Assembly (NCBI GenBank): GCA_019685575.1
Contig: JABFQO010000004.1
Span: 1-64,000 of the forward strand
Direction: 5' to 3'
Length of the DNA stretch: 64,000 nucleotides
Source of the DNA: Candidatus Bathyarchaeota archaeon A05DMB-4
GTDB taxonomy: Archaea; Thermoproteota; Bathyarchaeia; Bathyarchaeales; SOJC01
In this document: in pieces, positions 17,748 to 26,522 of the stretch
How the letters are laid out: every line of letters begins with the position of its first letter
Numbering within the stretch: position 1 is the first letter of the stretch
Notes under the pieces: generated by a model
Database searches by the model: none
The model's input: only the letters and a program-made list of their open reading frames with translations
Told to the model about the DNA's origin: nothing
Translations under genes and position numbers: made by a program

Positions 17748-19682
17748 ATGCAGAGGCTTCCTGAAGAGGTTGAAGAATATTTTCCTTACAGAAGCATTAG
17801 ACCATACCAAGACGAATTTATCCACGCCTTGCATGCGACAATAAAAGAGCGGAAGCATGCCGTCATTGAAGGAAGTAACGGGTTAGGAAAAACAATTTCC
17901 GCGCTTTCTGCTTGTTTGCCCACCGTCAAGAATAATGACATGCAGTTGATTTACCTGGCGAAAACCCACCGACAGCATGATAGAGTCATAGAAGAGCTGA
18001 AAGCCATCTCGAAACGTCAAAAAGTCTCAGGCGTGTCGCTTCGTGGAAGAAGTGAGATGTGCTTTCATCCATTCATAACCCGCCATGCCGCCGACGCAAA
18101 GTCAGCCATGGAAATCTGCGAACTCCTGAAAAAGAGACACCAATGCCCATACCACACAAACATTGAAGAAAAAACAGAAGCAAGCATCGACCTACAATTA
18201 CATCTAGCCTCAAATGCCTTCACTGCAACCGAAATTCAAGAAATTTGTCGAAAAGAGAAATTCTGTCCATATGAAATTACGAAGCTGATTTTGAGCCAAG
18301 TTGATGTAATTGCGCTTAGCTATCTTTACCTTTTTGACCCGCCAGTGCGAACGGTGTTCCTCAAGCAGTTGGAGAGGCCGTTGAGTAAGCTTATTTTGGT
18401 CATCGACGAAGCACATAATTTGCCTGACACCGCCATTGACATCGCTAGCGACAGCCTTTCACTTTTTTCGATACGCCAAGCCGAACAAGAAGCGAAACAA
18501 TTCAGTTACCGCGACATTACAGCGTTTACGTCCAAACTGCGATTGATAGTTGAGAAAATGACATCAAAAACAGAAAAAGAAACCCTCGTTGAACCAAAAT
18601 TGTTCTGTGAAATGATTGAGCGAGAAACCGAAATTGGTGATTTAACATCGTTTGTTGACCATCTCCACAACTGCGGGAACACTATTAGACGCCGAATGCT
18701 CTCAGAAGGAAAGTTTCCCCAGTCATACGTTCACCGCATGGGCGAGTTTTTCGCCCGGTGGGTCAAGACCACCGAAGACGAAGCCTACGTTCACACTCTC
18801 AGCAAATACTTTACGCACAGGGGAACACGCTCCGCAAGGCTTGAAATTGTAGCGCTAGACCCATCAAAAATCACCAAACCCATTTTCTCTGCTGTTTATT
18901 CTAGCATCGTAATGTCTGGTACGCTTGAGCCTTTGGATTCGTTTGCAAAAATAACTGATATGCCCAAAGAAACTGTACAGAAAGCCATTCCGTCACCGTT
19001 TCCGAGAGAACACATCCTTACTCTAATATGTTGCGGCGTTACCACCGCCATGGAACAGAGAAACCCGGGCATGTACAAGAAAATTGTTGAACGAATAATC
19101 GAGGTGACAGAGAGCACGCCTGCAAACGTAGGTATATTCGCAGCATCTTATGATGTTCTAGAAGCATTGCTTAACATAGGGATAGAAGATGCTATCAACA
19201 AGCCATTATTTCACGAAGAAAGAGGCATGAAATCAAAAGAAAACGAGCTTCTCATCAACCGCTTCAAATCTTACGCAAAAAAAGGTGGCGCCGTTTTATT
19301 GGGCGTACAAGGCGGAAGATCTTCGGAAGGCACAGATTATCCAGGCGATCAAATGAACTCGGTCGCCATCGTCGGTGTGCCTTATGCAGAACCAACACCC
19401 AAAGTTAAAGCGCAAATTGATTATTATGAGAAACGGTTTCCGAAACTGGGACGCGAGTACGGTTACGTGTTACCTGCGTTGAAGAAAGCTGCCCAAGCCG
19501 CAGGCAGACCCATCCGCACACTTGAAGACCGAGGTGCATTGGTTTTCTTGGATCACCGCTATGCGACGTCTTATTGTCAAAAGTTTCTGCCTCTATGGAT
19601 TAGAAGAGATATGAAGACGCTTCCAAACGAAAACGGGCTCATCTCACAAGAATTAAGGATGTTTTTCGGCACGCGGGTTTAA
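17748..19682 (+). CDS. XPD/Rad3-family Fe-S DNA helicase
   Basis: This 644-residue SF2 5'-3' helicase has Walker A EGSNGLGKT (residues 41-49) and DEAH at 220-223. The Fe-S domain cysteines lie among C105, C124, C133, C167 and C173. The arch region is at about 235-340. The C-terminal motor includes MSGTLEP and GRSSEGTDYPGDQ, and motif VI is QAAGRPIRTLEDRG. Archaeal XPD acts in repair and unwinding. Walker A has Ser-Asn in place of the usual Pro-Thr/Gly-Thr, a mild deviation. Coupled to nth. It converges on the RNA kinase gene with a 4-bp overlap. Confidence 0.92.
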   Translation: MQRLPEEVEEYFPYRSIRPYQDEFIHALHATIKERKHAVIEGSNGLGKTISALSACLPTVKNNDMQLIYLAKTHRQHDRVIEELKAISKRQKVSGVSLRGRSEMCFHPFITRHAADAKSAMEICELLKKRHQCPYHTNIEEKTEASIDLQLHLASNAFTATEIQEICRKEKFCPYEITKLILSQVDVIALSYLYLFDPPVRTVFLKQLERPLSKLILVIDEAHNLPDTAIDIASDSLSLFSIRQAEQEAKQFSYRDITAFTSKLRLIVEKMTSKTEKETLVEPKLFCEMIERETEIGDLTSFVDHLHNCGNTIRRRMLSEGKFPQSYVHRMGEFFARWVKTTEDEAYVHTLSKYFTHRGTRSARLEIVALDPSKITKPIFSAVYSSIVMSGTLEPLDSFAKITDMPKETVQKAIPSPFPREHILTLICCGVTTAMEQRNPGMYKKIVERIIEVTESTPANVGIFAASYDVLEALLNIGIEDAINKPLFHEERGMKSKENELLINRFKSYAKKGGAVLLGVQGGRSSEGTDYPGDQMNSVAIVGVPYAEPTPKVKAQIDYYEKRFPKLGREYGYVLPALKKAAQAAGRPIRTLEDRGALVFLDHRYATSYCQKFLPLWIRRDMKTLPNENGLISQELRMFFGTRV

Positions 19683-20962
19683 ATGGTAGTTGTGATGGGG
19701 TTGATGCCTAATTCTTTGCAGCTTTTGTCAAGTTTTATTTGTCCTACGTTGACGGCGGCGACTTTGCCCTTTACGGGCGTGAACACTTTCATTGTTTTTC
19801 TTCTATAGTCTATTCCGTGAAGGATGCCTATTCCCAAGAAGTGTTCGTCAGCGTCGTGTAGCGACACTAGCAATCCTTCCTCATCGCCCTCTCGCATCAC
19901 CTGCACTTTCTTTCCGAGATTTTCTTCAATAGCCTTTATCCTATCCCTGTGTATCCACTGCATGGCACCTAAAACCAACAAAATAGCATTTGCAGTTTCT
20001 TCGCAGTGAAGCGGCGTTAAACCGAGCAATTCTTGAATCTTCGCCATCTGCTGTTTTCTCGGAGGTGCTCCGGCTCCGAGTGGTACTCCTTGGATGCGGA
20101 TCCAATTCAAAGGAAAAGCCAACACTTTTGCGTCTTTCAGATATTTTTTGTAGCCAAGTTCTCGGAGAATCTTTCGTTTTTCTCTGTCTCGTTGCTTTAC
20201 AACTGCGGGTGTGTCGATGGATATTTTTTCGATTTTTACGTTGTTAAGAATGGGGACGAGTTCGTCTTGTTGTTGTATGCCGACAACGATATTTGGGTTG
20301 ATTTGCTCTATTAAACGCAGTTTATACGCAACGGCTTCTTCATCTTCAACCCAACCATCCGTGTTGACAATCAAAAAATCCGCGTTGGTCTGTTCTCGGG
20401 CCTCATTTTTCATTCGCATTAAACCGTCTATGATCTTGTCCATCACTCCGCTCGGCGTTGTTACTCCTGTAAAATAAATGTTTTCGGCGCTCACGTCGAA
20501 AAGGTCTTTTATTGGCTTTGTGATGCGACCAAACCCGATTGAACATGGCGGTCCAACGTCAGATTGCCCTAAATCACCATCGACTATTGCGACTTTCATT
20601 TTTCTCCTTAACGCCATGTTCGCAAGAAACGTGCAGAACCCTGATTTGCCAGAATCAACCTTTCCGATAACCATGACAGTTAAGGGTTTTTCCTCCGTGG
20701 TCAACAGTTTTTCTGCGGCGGATTTCCATGATTGAGGAATCGTGCTACCTTCAACCTCTTCCGCGCCAGCACCTTCGCCCAGCATGACGTTAAATTCGGC
20801 TTTTTTCTTCACTTCAATGGGCACACGTTTTGCATCACGAACAACTATTCTCGCGGGTGCTTTAACGGGCGCACCGAGAATTTCTGCGTATCCAGAGGTG
20901 AAATTTATGGATGCTGGGCCATCGATGAGAAGCGTTTTGCCTGCGTCAACTGTTTTATTCAT
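19679..20962 (-). CDS. Clp1/Grc3-type polynucleotide 5'-hydroxyl kinase
   Basis: This 427-residue kinase of the Clp1/NOL9 family phosphorylates 5'-OH RNA ends, for example after tRNA intron excision. Walker A is GKVDSGKS and the following DGDLGQSDVGPP is the family signature. NTDGWV and a C-terminal beta domain (LVSLHDADEHFLGIGILHGIDY) complete the fold. Start ATG 20962 has AAGGAG upstream; the longer frame to 21004 lacks support. It overlaps the upstream nuclease-like gene by 8 bp. The intron-containing tRNAs in this window make a role in tRNA processing plausible. Confidence 0.88.
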   Translation of the reverse strand: MNKTVDAGKTLLIDGPASINFTSGYAEILGAPVKAPARIVVRDAKRVPIEVKKKAEFNVMLGEGAGAEEVEGSTIPQSWKSAAEKLLTTEEKPLTVMVIGKVDSGKSGFCTFLANMALRRKMKVAIVDGDLGQSDVGPPCSIGFGRITKPIKDLFDVSAENIYFTGVTTPSGVMDKIIDGLMRMKNEAREQTNADFLIVNTDGWVEDEEAVAYKLRLIEQINPNIVVGIQQQDELVPILNNVKIEKISIDTPAVVKQRDREKRKILRELGYKKYLKDAKVLAFPLNWIRIQGVPLGAGAPPRKQQMAKIQELLGLTPLHCEETANAILLVLGAMQWIHRDRIKAIEENLGKKVQVMREGDEEGLLVSLHDADEHFLGIGILHGIDYRRKTMKVFTPVKGKVAAVNVGQIKLDKSCKELGINPITTTI

Positions 20963-21593
20963 GTTTTTCTCTCCTTTTAATTGGGTGGCCAAATCTTCCT
21001 GCAATTTTTATAGCGGAAATGACATCTCTTGCCTGCTTTCTATGAGTGGATTCTGTACTTAAACGCGTTGTCCCCGTTTCGCTAACCATCTCAATCGTTA
21101 CTTTTTCCGGCAAATTTTCATCCAATAACTGCAGCAAGTTTTCAGTATAAGACGGCGCACCGTCTCCTATTCTCACCGTGAAAATTTTAGCTGGGAGCCG
21201 TTTTATAATGCTCTCTATTATTGCAACGGTTTCTTCCACACTTGTACCGTTTGCGGTTTCTACGACCTTACCATCACCTAGCACCGCAATCCCAAAAGTT
21301 TTGCCCGGGTCCACGCCTACGACTATTTTCTCGTAACCTTCTTTTCCTTGCGCTATTCTTGCTGCTTCTGCAACGATTTCCAGCGGGTTCTCGTTTTCCC
21401 TGTAAACGAGTATGTTAGGATGAGTGATTTGATGTCGTTCCTTCTCTGTTGTGATGACAACTTTTATGTCAAAAGGGACGGCGTCGGTAGGTTTTAGGCT
21501 AAGGAAGGGTAGATTTTTCCGTTTAAGCTCGTTCACAAGAAAATAGTAAGCCTTCCCTGACACCGTAGCTACCGCGATTTTTGCTCTCATCAT
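20955..21593 (-). CDS. RNase H/RuvC-fold-like archaeal protein
   Basis: This 212-residue protein has a central VVGVDPGKTFGIAVLGDGKVVE strand-turn-strand, typical of RNase H-fold (RuvC/YqgF-like) proteins in which the Asp binds metal. Another acidic patch is IGDGAPSYTENLL, and SEKTHRKQARDVISAI-like residues (STHRKQARDVISA) near the C-terminus may complete a site. The N-terminal 80 residues are a separate alpha/beta segment. Specific function is unknown. It is the first gene of an operon with the RNA kinase (8-bp overlap), so nucleic-acid processing is plausible. Confidence 0.65.
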   Translation of the reverse strand: MMRAKIAVATVSGKAYYFLVNELKRKNLPFLSLKPTDAVPFDIKVVITTEKERHQITHPNILVYRENENPLEIVAEAARIAQGKEGYEKIVVGVDPGKTFGIAVLGDGKVVETANGTSVEETVAIIESIIKRLPAKIFTVRIGDGAPSYTENLLQLLDENLPEKVTIEMVSETGTTRLSTESTHRKQARDVISAIKIAGRFGHPIKRREKHE

Positions 21594-21673
21594 CAGTTCC
21601 TTATACGTTAATATGAGCCAAAGTTATTAATTTTGAGACTTATATTTGCTTTGATGTGAAAAGTTTGCGTCCA

Positions 21674-22366
21674 ATGATTTCAACTGGTGCAGGTGGGCTG
21701 GATGAACTGCTTAATGGTGGTCTTTTAGCAGAAAACATGCACCTTGTCTTCGGTGAGGCAGAAAGCGGAAAAACAACCTTAGCCATACAATGCGCAGTAA
21801 ATTGCGCTAGAATAGGCTATAAAACTATATACATAGATACCGAGGGCACGTTTTCTCCAAAAAGGCTGGCGCAAATTGCTTCAGAAAATGTGGAAGAGAT
21901 TGCGTCATGCATAATTTTGGCGAGGCCGTCAACGTTTAGGGAGCAAGGCGCTATTTTAGACAAGCTCGACGAATACGTAACAGAAAAGGTCGGATTAATA
22001 GTAGTTGACACTGTCACGGCTCTTTATAGTTCGGAACTTGGTGGAGAAAAAAAGAAAACCTTCAAACTTAATCGAGAATTAAGTAGGCAGATGGCCTATT
22101 TGGCGCAGATTATAAAAGGTCACAAGGTGCCAGCGTTGATTACGAGCCAAGTTAGAAGCGTGTTCATTGCCGATGAAATAAGTGTTGAACCTCCTGCCCG
22201 AAGGGTTCTGGATTTTTGGTCGGACGTCGTGATTAGTTTAAGGTTTACTTCGCAAAGCGGTGTAGTTCGGGCAGTTTTGGAAAAACATCCGCGAAGGTTA
22301 CTGCCGCAGAGTTGCTTTTTAAGGATCGGGCAAGAAGGGATCGTAGATTACAAATACGTAGGTTGA
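21674..22366 (+). CDS. radB: DNA repair and recombination protein RadB
   Basis: This 230-residue RecA-fold protein is a RadA paralogue that modulates homologous recombination. Walker A is GEAESGKT (residues 27-34) and Walker B is the LIVVDT strand. The N-terminal HhH domain of RadA is missing, as expected for RadB. I start at ATG 21674 (MISTGAGGLDELLNGG), which matches usual RadB N-termini and lies about 28 bp after a TATA-like TTATATTTG; a GTG at 21656 would add six residues. carS follows after 6 bp. Confidence 0.9.
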   Translation: MISTGAGGLDELLNGGLLAENMHLVFGEAESGKTTLAIQCAVNCARIGYKTIYIDTEGTFSPKRLAQIASENVEEIASCIILARPSTFREQGAILDKLDEYVTEKVGLIVVDTVTALYSSELGGEKKKTFKLNRELSRQMAYLAQIIKGHKVPALITSQVRSVFIADEISVEPPARRVLDFWSDVVISLRFTSQSGVVRAVLEKHPRRLLPQSCFLRIGQEGIVDYKYVG

Positions 22367-22372
22367 ATTGGC

Positions 22373-22864
22373 ATGTTTGGGAATCCTCTTTTGGACGCTT
22401 TGGTGTTCATTTTTCCAGCTTACTGCGCTAATGCAGTACCCGTTATTTTTGGTGGTGGTTTGCCTATTGATGGCGGCAGACTTTTTAGGGATGGTAAGCC
22501 TATTTTCGGAGCGCATAAAACTTGGAGAGGGCTTGTTTCTGGCTTGGTTGTCGGAACGCTTGTGGGGTTTGGGTTGAGTTTACTGATTGAATATAGCGTG
22601 TTGCTTGGGTTTGTTATTTCTTTAGGTGCGTTACTCGGCGATTTGGCCGAGGCTTTTTTCAAGCGAAGACTTGGGTTTGCACCCGGCGCGTCTTTTCCAG
22701 TGGCGGATCAGTTGGATTTTGTTGTTGGTGCGCTTGTTTTTTCTTTGTTTGTTTCTCCGCCGACGTTGTTGGTTGCTTTGATAGTGCTTGTTATTACTCC
22801 ACCCATACACCTTTTAACCAACCTGTTAGCATATGTTGTTGGTGTTAAGAAGGAGCCTTGGTGA
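22373..22864 (+). CDS. carS: CDP-archaeol synthase (CarS)
   Basis: This 163-residue integral membrane enzyme activates unsaturated archaetidic acid (digeranylgeranylglyceryl phosphate) with CTP for polar lipid synthesis. The signature PIDGG...DGKPIFGAHKTWRG is present at residues 31-52, followed by GALLGDLAEAFFKRRLGFAPG and FPVADQLDFVVGA, which carry the metal and phosphate residues. Four to five transmembrane helices. It lies in a strongly G+T-rich coding strand. Placed between radB and an aminopeptidase gene in one likely transcript. Confidence 0.93.
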   Translation: MFGNPLLDALVFIFPAYCANAVPVIFGGGLPIDGGRLFRDGKPIFGAHKTWRGLVSGLVVGTLVGFGLSLLIEYSVLLGFVISLGALLGDLAEAFFKRRLGFAPGASFPVADQLDFVVGALVFSLFVSPPTLLVALIVLVITPPIHLLTNLLAYVVGVKKEPW

Positions 22865-22868
22865 TAAA

Positions 22869-23831
22869 ATGTTTCGAAGTCTTCCTTTGATGAGAGGTGC
22901 TCGAATTGCGGTTGAGGTTTGTATGAATGTTAAACCTGAAGAAACTGTTCTGGTTATGACGGACACGGGTAAAGTTAAACTTGCAGAGGCTTTTGCCTAC
23001 GCGTCTTCTTCTTTGGGTGCGACGACTGTGGTTAGTGTGATGGCGCCGTTAAAGAGGAGTGGTTTAGAACCGCCTAAACCTATTGCCGAAGCTATGAAGG
23101 CTGCTGATGTGGTGTTGATTCCCACCAGTACATCGTTTTCTCATACGGATGCGCGAAGGGAAGCGTCGAAGAGTGGCGCGCGAATTGCTAGTATGCCGGG
23201 TATCACGGAGGAGATGATGAGTGTGGGTGGGTTGACTGCGGATTATCGTGAAGTCGAACGGTTGACAAATGTCGTGTCGGACATTCTGGATAAAGGTAAA
23301 ACCGTGAAAATCACATCGCCTTCGGGAACGGATTTAACAATGTCGATTGAGGGGCGATTATGCCTGAGAGATACTGGAATTTATCATGGACCTCCGAACA
23401 CGTGGGGGAATTTGCCTGCGGGCGAGGCTTGTTTAGCGCCGGTTGAGGGTACAACGGAGGGAGTTTTGGTTATTGACAGTATGGGGAAATTGGTTTCGCA
23501 GCCGGTGCGGGTAACCATAAAGCATGGGCGAGCGGTGAAGTTTGAAGGCGTGGATGCCAAACGATTGGAGAACTTGTTGCGTCAAGGCGATGAAAACGCG
23601 TTTAATGTGGGCGAGCTTGGTGTTGGGACAAATGAGAAGGCGCGTTTGAGTGGGGCGGTGTTGGAGGATGAGAAGGTTTTGGGTACGGTTCACGTTGCGT
23701 TAGGTGATAATAGTTCTTATCCGGGCGGGCATAGCAAGAGCAACATTCACATGGACGGCATTCTCTTGGCGCCCACGGTGATGGTTGATGAGGTTTTGTT
23801 GATGAAGGATGGGAAGATTCGTGTTGTTTAG
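22869..23831 (+). CDS. M29-type aminopeptidase-like metalloprotein
   Basis: This 320-residue protein of the aminopeptidase T/AmpS-like group begins ATG 22869, four bases after carS. N-terminal MRGARIAVEVCMNVKPEETVLVMTD matches the usual first Rossmann-like strand. The C-terminal half has NLPAGEACLAPVEGTTEG, ELGVGTNEKARL and HVALGDNSSYPGGHSKSNIHMDG, where E and H residues would bind the metal. Several archaeal relatives are shorter than true M29 peptidases, so peptidase activity is likely but unproven. It overlaps the convergent membrane protein by 4 bp. Confidence 0.8.
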   Translation: MFRSLPLMRGARIAVEVCMNVKPEETVLVMTDTGKVKLAEAFAYASSSLGATTVVSVMAPLKRSGLEPPKPIAEAMKAADVVLIPTSTSFSHTDARREASKSGARIASMPGITEEMMSVGGLTADYREVERLTNVVSDILDKGKTVKITSPSGTDLTMSIEGRLCLRDTGIYHGPPNTWGNLPAGEACLAPVEGTTEGVLVIDSMGKLVSQPVRVTIKHGRAVKFEGVDAKRLENLLRQGDENAFNVGELGVGTNEKARLSGAVLEDEKVLGTVHVALGDNSSYPGGHSKSNIHMDGILLAPTVMVDEVLLMKDGKIRVV

Positions 23832-24262
23832 CCGATGCGGCTGTTGAAGATTATTTCTAGGAACATGAATGATAGAGTTAGGAACACTAGGCCTGCGATT
23901 AGTGTGATGTATGCTTGGCGGGGTTTGTAGGCGTATTTTGTGCTTTGGTAGGTGAGTAGTAATCCTGCGGTGCCTAATGCGTAGAGGATCATGATGAATG
24001 CGCTTTCGGCTATGAATTGGTCGTTGAGGCTGGGGTATGGGTAGAAGAATAGTAATCTGCCTTGGCCTCCGATTTCGGTGAACGCGGCTACGGGTACCGT
24101 GCCTTGTTCTAGTAGGTCGTAGATGCCTCCGCCGAGGAGGAAGATTGCGATTGCTATGGCGATTAGGCCTATTGTGTATGTGGAGGGTTTGTAGGTTGTT
24201 ATTTTTCTGTAGGTTTTTTGTAGGCGGTGGCTTATGGTGGAGATGCCTTTTTTGGTCGTCAA
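23828..24262 (-). CDS. Three-helix membrane protein, unknown function
   Basis: This protein of about 144 residues has three transmembrane helices (IGLIAIAIAIFLLGG, FIMILYALGTAGLLLTY, LIAGLVFLTLSFMFLEII) and a loop GRLLFFYPYPSLNDQFIAES between the first two. The architecture and the STKYAYKPRQAYITL segment recall archaeal Ost3/6-like oligosaccharyltransferase partners, but I cannot confirm this. Start TTG 24262 has GGAG ten bases upstream. The frame stays open to 24388, where an ATG lies inside the dispersed repeat, and beyond; an N-terminus taken from the repeat is possible. Confidence 0.6.
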   Translation of the reverse strand: MTTKKGISTISHRLQKTYRKITTYKPSTYTIGLIAIAIAIFLLGGGIYDLLEQGTVPVAAFTEIGGQGRLLFFYPYPSLNDQFIAESAFIMILYALGTAGLLLTYQSTKYAYKPRQAYITLIAGLVFLTLSFMFLEIIFNSRIG

Positions 24263-24378
24263 GGATTTGTTTCTCCGTGGTGTTTGGTATAGTGTTTTGA
24301 GTGCTTGTCTTTTAAATGTATCTTTTGGTTTGATGTGTGTGATGCGAAGGTTTCTGTTTTTCGGCGCTGTTCTAGGCC

Positions 24379-24427
24379 CCTCTTCCATATATGATCCTAT
24401 TAGGCTCCAAATATACGGCAAATATGA
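24379..24427 (+). repeat. Dispersed 49-bp repeat, copy 1
   Basis: The unit begins CCTCTTCCATATATGATCC, continues with TATTAGGCTCCAAATA, then a 5-nt variable segment (here TACGG) and ends CAAATATGA. The first 35 nt and last 9 nt are identical in all four copies. It contains the palindrome CATATATG and the interrupted palindrome CCTA-T-TAGG. Downstream GAGAAC and CTTTT occur at fixed offsets in copies 1 and 2, and nearly so in copy 4. Confidence 0.9.
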
Positions 24428-24600
24428 ACAGAGAACTGCGGGTTGACTTTTTTTGGGTATGTTTGGCATGTTTTCGTTGGCTAGGTAGTTCTTGCGATCA
24501 AAATGATTTTTAGAGAATAGCATGTGAAGTCTTACGTTGTAAATTTCGTGTAGCGTGTAACAAAGGAAACTTGTCTAAAAAATTAAAAGGGGGGTTTGGT

Positions 24601-25947
24601 TTATCGTACTTTTCTTAGGGCTGTCTCGGCTGCGAATACCATGGGTTCCCATGTTTCACATAGTGGTGGCGTATAGGCAGTGTCGGCTTTTACCAGTTCT
24701 CTTAGTGTCATTTGTTTTTGAATCGCGAACGATAGGGCGTTGATTCGTTGTGTGACGTCTTCGCCGCCGACGATTTGGCCGCCGATAAGCATTTCCGATT
24801 CCTTGTCAAACACTAGTTTAATTTTGATCGGTAAAGCGCCAGGGTAATAGTCAGCCCTTGTTTTCGATGTGACTGTTCCAACAAGCGGTGTGATTCCATT
24901 CTTGCTCGCCATTGCCTCGGTTAGGCCTGTAGCGCCGCTTTCTAGGTCAAACATTCTTGATGTGCATGAGCCGAGTGCTCCTGGAAATACTGAATATCCG
25001 CCTGCGGCGTTGGTGCCTGCGACTTTTCCGTGTCTAACTGCGATTGTTCCGAGTTGATATAGAACTGGGCGGTGAGTGATTATGCTTACGGTTTCTGCGC
25101 AGTCTCCAGCGGCGTATATGTCTTTGACGTTTGTTTCCATCCGCATGTTCGTCAATATGCCCTTGTAATAGCCTAAAGCGATTCCAGCGTCTTGAGCCAG
25201 TTGACTGTTAATCCGAATTCCTGTTGCTACAACTAGGATGTCGGCAGGAATCTGTTCGTCGCCAACAACTACGCCTGTAACTTTTTCGTCGCCGAGGACT
25301 TCGCTGACGCCTTTGCCAACGATTATTCTTAGTCCTTTCTCTTCAAGTTTCGCTTGAACGATATTTGCCATGTCTGCGTCTAGCATTGCCGGAAGCGTCT
25401 GTGGCAAGAGTTCTACTACTGTGGCTTTCAACCCGCGTTCCACAAACGCCACACCCATCTCCAAGCCGATTAAGCCTGCGCCGATGACGACGGCGTTTTT
25501 TGCACCAGCCTTTATCGCGGCGTCGATCATCTCGCCGTCTTCTAGGGAACGGACAACGAATACGCCTTGTTTTTCTTTGCCCTTTATCGGTGGCACGAAA
25601 GGCGAAGCACCCGTGGCGAGGATTAGGCTGTCGTATGGAAGTGTTTCGGTTTTTCCGTTTTTGTCGATTGTTTCTACGGTTTTAGCGTCTTTATTGATGT
25701 GCGTAACTGTGGTCTCAGTTTTTAGGTTGAGCTTCATCATCTTATAAAACGTGGGTGGATACACGATTAAGTCGTCAAATCGTGGAATGTGTCCACCGAT
25801 GACGAAGGGTATCCCGCAACGCGAATAACCTACGCGGCGTTCTTTGCTGATTAAAGTTATTTCCGCAGTTCTGTCAGTCTTGCGTGCAGCAGCCGCAGCG
25901 TCTACTCCTGCAGCGTGTGCGCCTATGATGATGATTCGTCGTGGCAT
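24601..25947 (-). CDS. FAD-dependent pyridine nucleotide-disulfide oxidoreductase (NADH oxidase/CoA-disulfide reductase type)
   Basis: This 448-residue flavoprotein has an FAD Rossmann motif IIIIGAHAAGVDAA at the N-terminus. The single redox cysteine is in YSRCGIPFVIGG, as in NADH oxidase, NADH peroxidase and CoA-disulfide reductase. A second dinucleotide motif VVIGAGLIGLEMG, the FAD motif IYAAGDCAE and a C-terminal dimerisation domain follow. It lacks the CxxxxC of dihydrolipoamide dehydrogenase. It starts 5 bp after gcvH, an operon link that hints at redox chemistry on a lipoyl or thiol partner, but this is inference. Confidence 0.88.
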   Translation of the reverse strand: MPRRIIIIGAHAAGVDAAAAARKTDRTAEITLISKERRVGYSRCGIPFVIGGHIPRFDDLIVYPPTFYKMMKLNLKTETTVTHINKDAKTVETIDKNGKTETLPYDSLILATGASPFVPPIKGKEKQGVFVVRSLEDGEMIDAAIKAGAKNAVVIGAGLIGLEMGVAFVERGLKATVVELLPQTLPAMLDADMANIVQAKLEEKGLRIIVGKGVSEVLGDEKVTGVVVGDEQIPADILVVATGIRINSQLAQDAGIALGYYKGILTNMRMETNVKDIYAAGDCAETVSIITHRPVLYQLGTIAVRHGKVAGTNAAGGYSVFPGALGSCTSRMFDLESGATGLTEAMASKNGITPLVGTVTSKTRADYYPGALPIKIKLVFDKESEMLIGGQIVGGEDVTQRINALSFAIQKQMTLRELVKADTAYTPPLCETWEPMVFAAETALRKVR

Positions 25948-25952
25948 CACGT

Positions 25953-26366
25953 TTAACATTCTTTCAGCATGCTCTTGTGCCACTCAACCGACTGTTGGGC
26001 GTTCATGAGATTTTTGAGTTCATCCATGTTGCTTGGTTTTATTAGGAGTAGCCAGCCCTTATTGTATGGGTCTTGGTTTAGTAGTTCTGGTTTACTGCTT
26101 ACTTCTTCGTTCACTTGTTCCACGGTGCCGCTAATTGGGGCTACAAGGTCTGACACTGATTTTACTGATTCAACTGTGCCGTATGGTTCGTTTTGCTTAA
26201 CAGAAGTTCCGGCTGATGGGATTTCGACGTAGACAATTTCTCTGAGTTGTTTTTGCGCGTAGTCAGTGATTCCCACTCTGACTTTGTCGCCTTCAACCTT
26301 TGCCCATTCGTAGTCTTTGCTGTAGTAAAGCCCTTCGGGAACATCGTAGCCGTTTACTTTAACCAT
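25953..26366 (-). CDS. gcvH: Glycine cleavage system H protein (lipoyl carrier)
   Basis: This 137-residue lipoyl carrier has the lipoylation site K69 in ESVKSVSDLVAP and the expected YYSKDYEWAKVEGDKVRVGITDYAQ N-terminus. AGGTGA upstream of ATG 26366 is a clear ribosome site. The H protein shuttles an aminomethyl group among P, T and L proteins; none of those genes is in this window. The gene is the first of a two-gene operon with a single-cysteine flavoprotein, so an alternative role as a lipoyl carrier for another reaction is possible. Confidence 0.92.
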   Translation of the reverse strand: MVKVNGYDVPEGLYYSKDYEWAKVEGDKVRVGITDYAQKQLREIVYVEIPSAGTSVKQNEPYGTVESVKSVSDLVAPISGTVEQVNEEVSSKPELLNQDPYNKGWLLLIKPSNMDELKNLMNAQQSVEWHKSMLKEC

Positions 26367-26522
26367 GTTGTTTTTTCACCTCTTAGATATTAGCCATATT
26401 CTACATGCTTCTTAGTTTTAAAGATTAACTCTTGCGGGAGTAAAAAAATGGACTGGTAGAACAGAACGTTTAATTTTTGCCCCTACTCATACAACTCTCT
26501 CTTAATCCAAGGGGCAAGAATC

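Noticed and set aside
20478-20735. Opposite-strand open frames inside the RNA kinase gene
   Set aside because: They mirror the codon pattern of the real gene and lack ribosome sites or recognisable motifs.
24388-24523. Shared peptide IWSLIGSYMEEG in four frames as a protein domain
   Set aside because: It is the translation of the dispersed repeat; identity extends to third codon positions and the flanking frames are unrelated, so the conservation is at DNA level.
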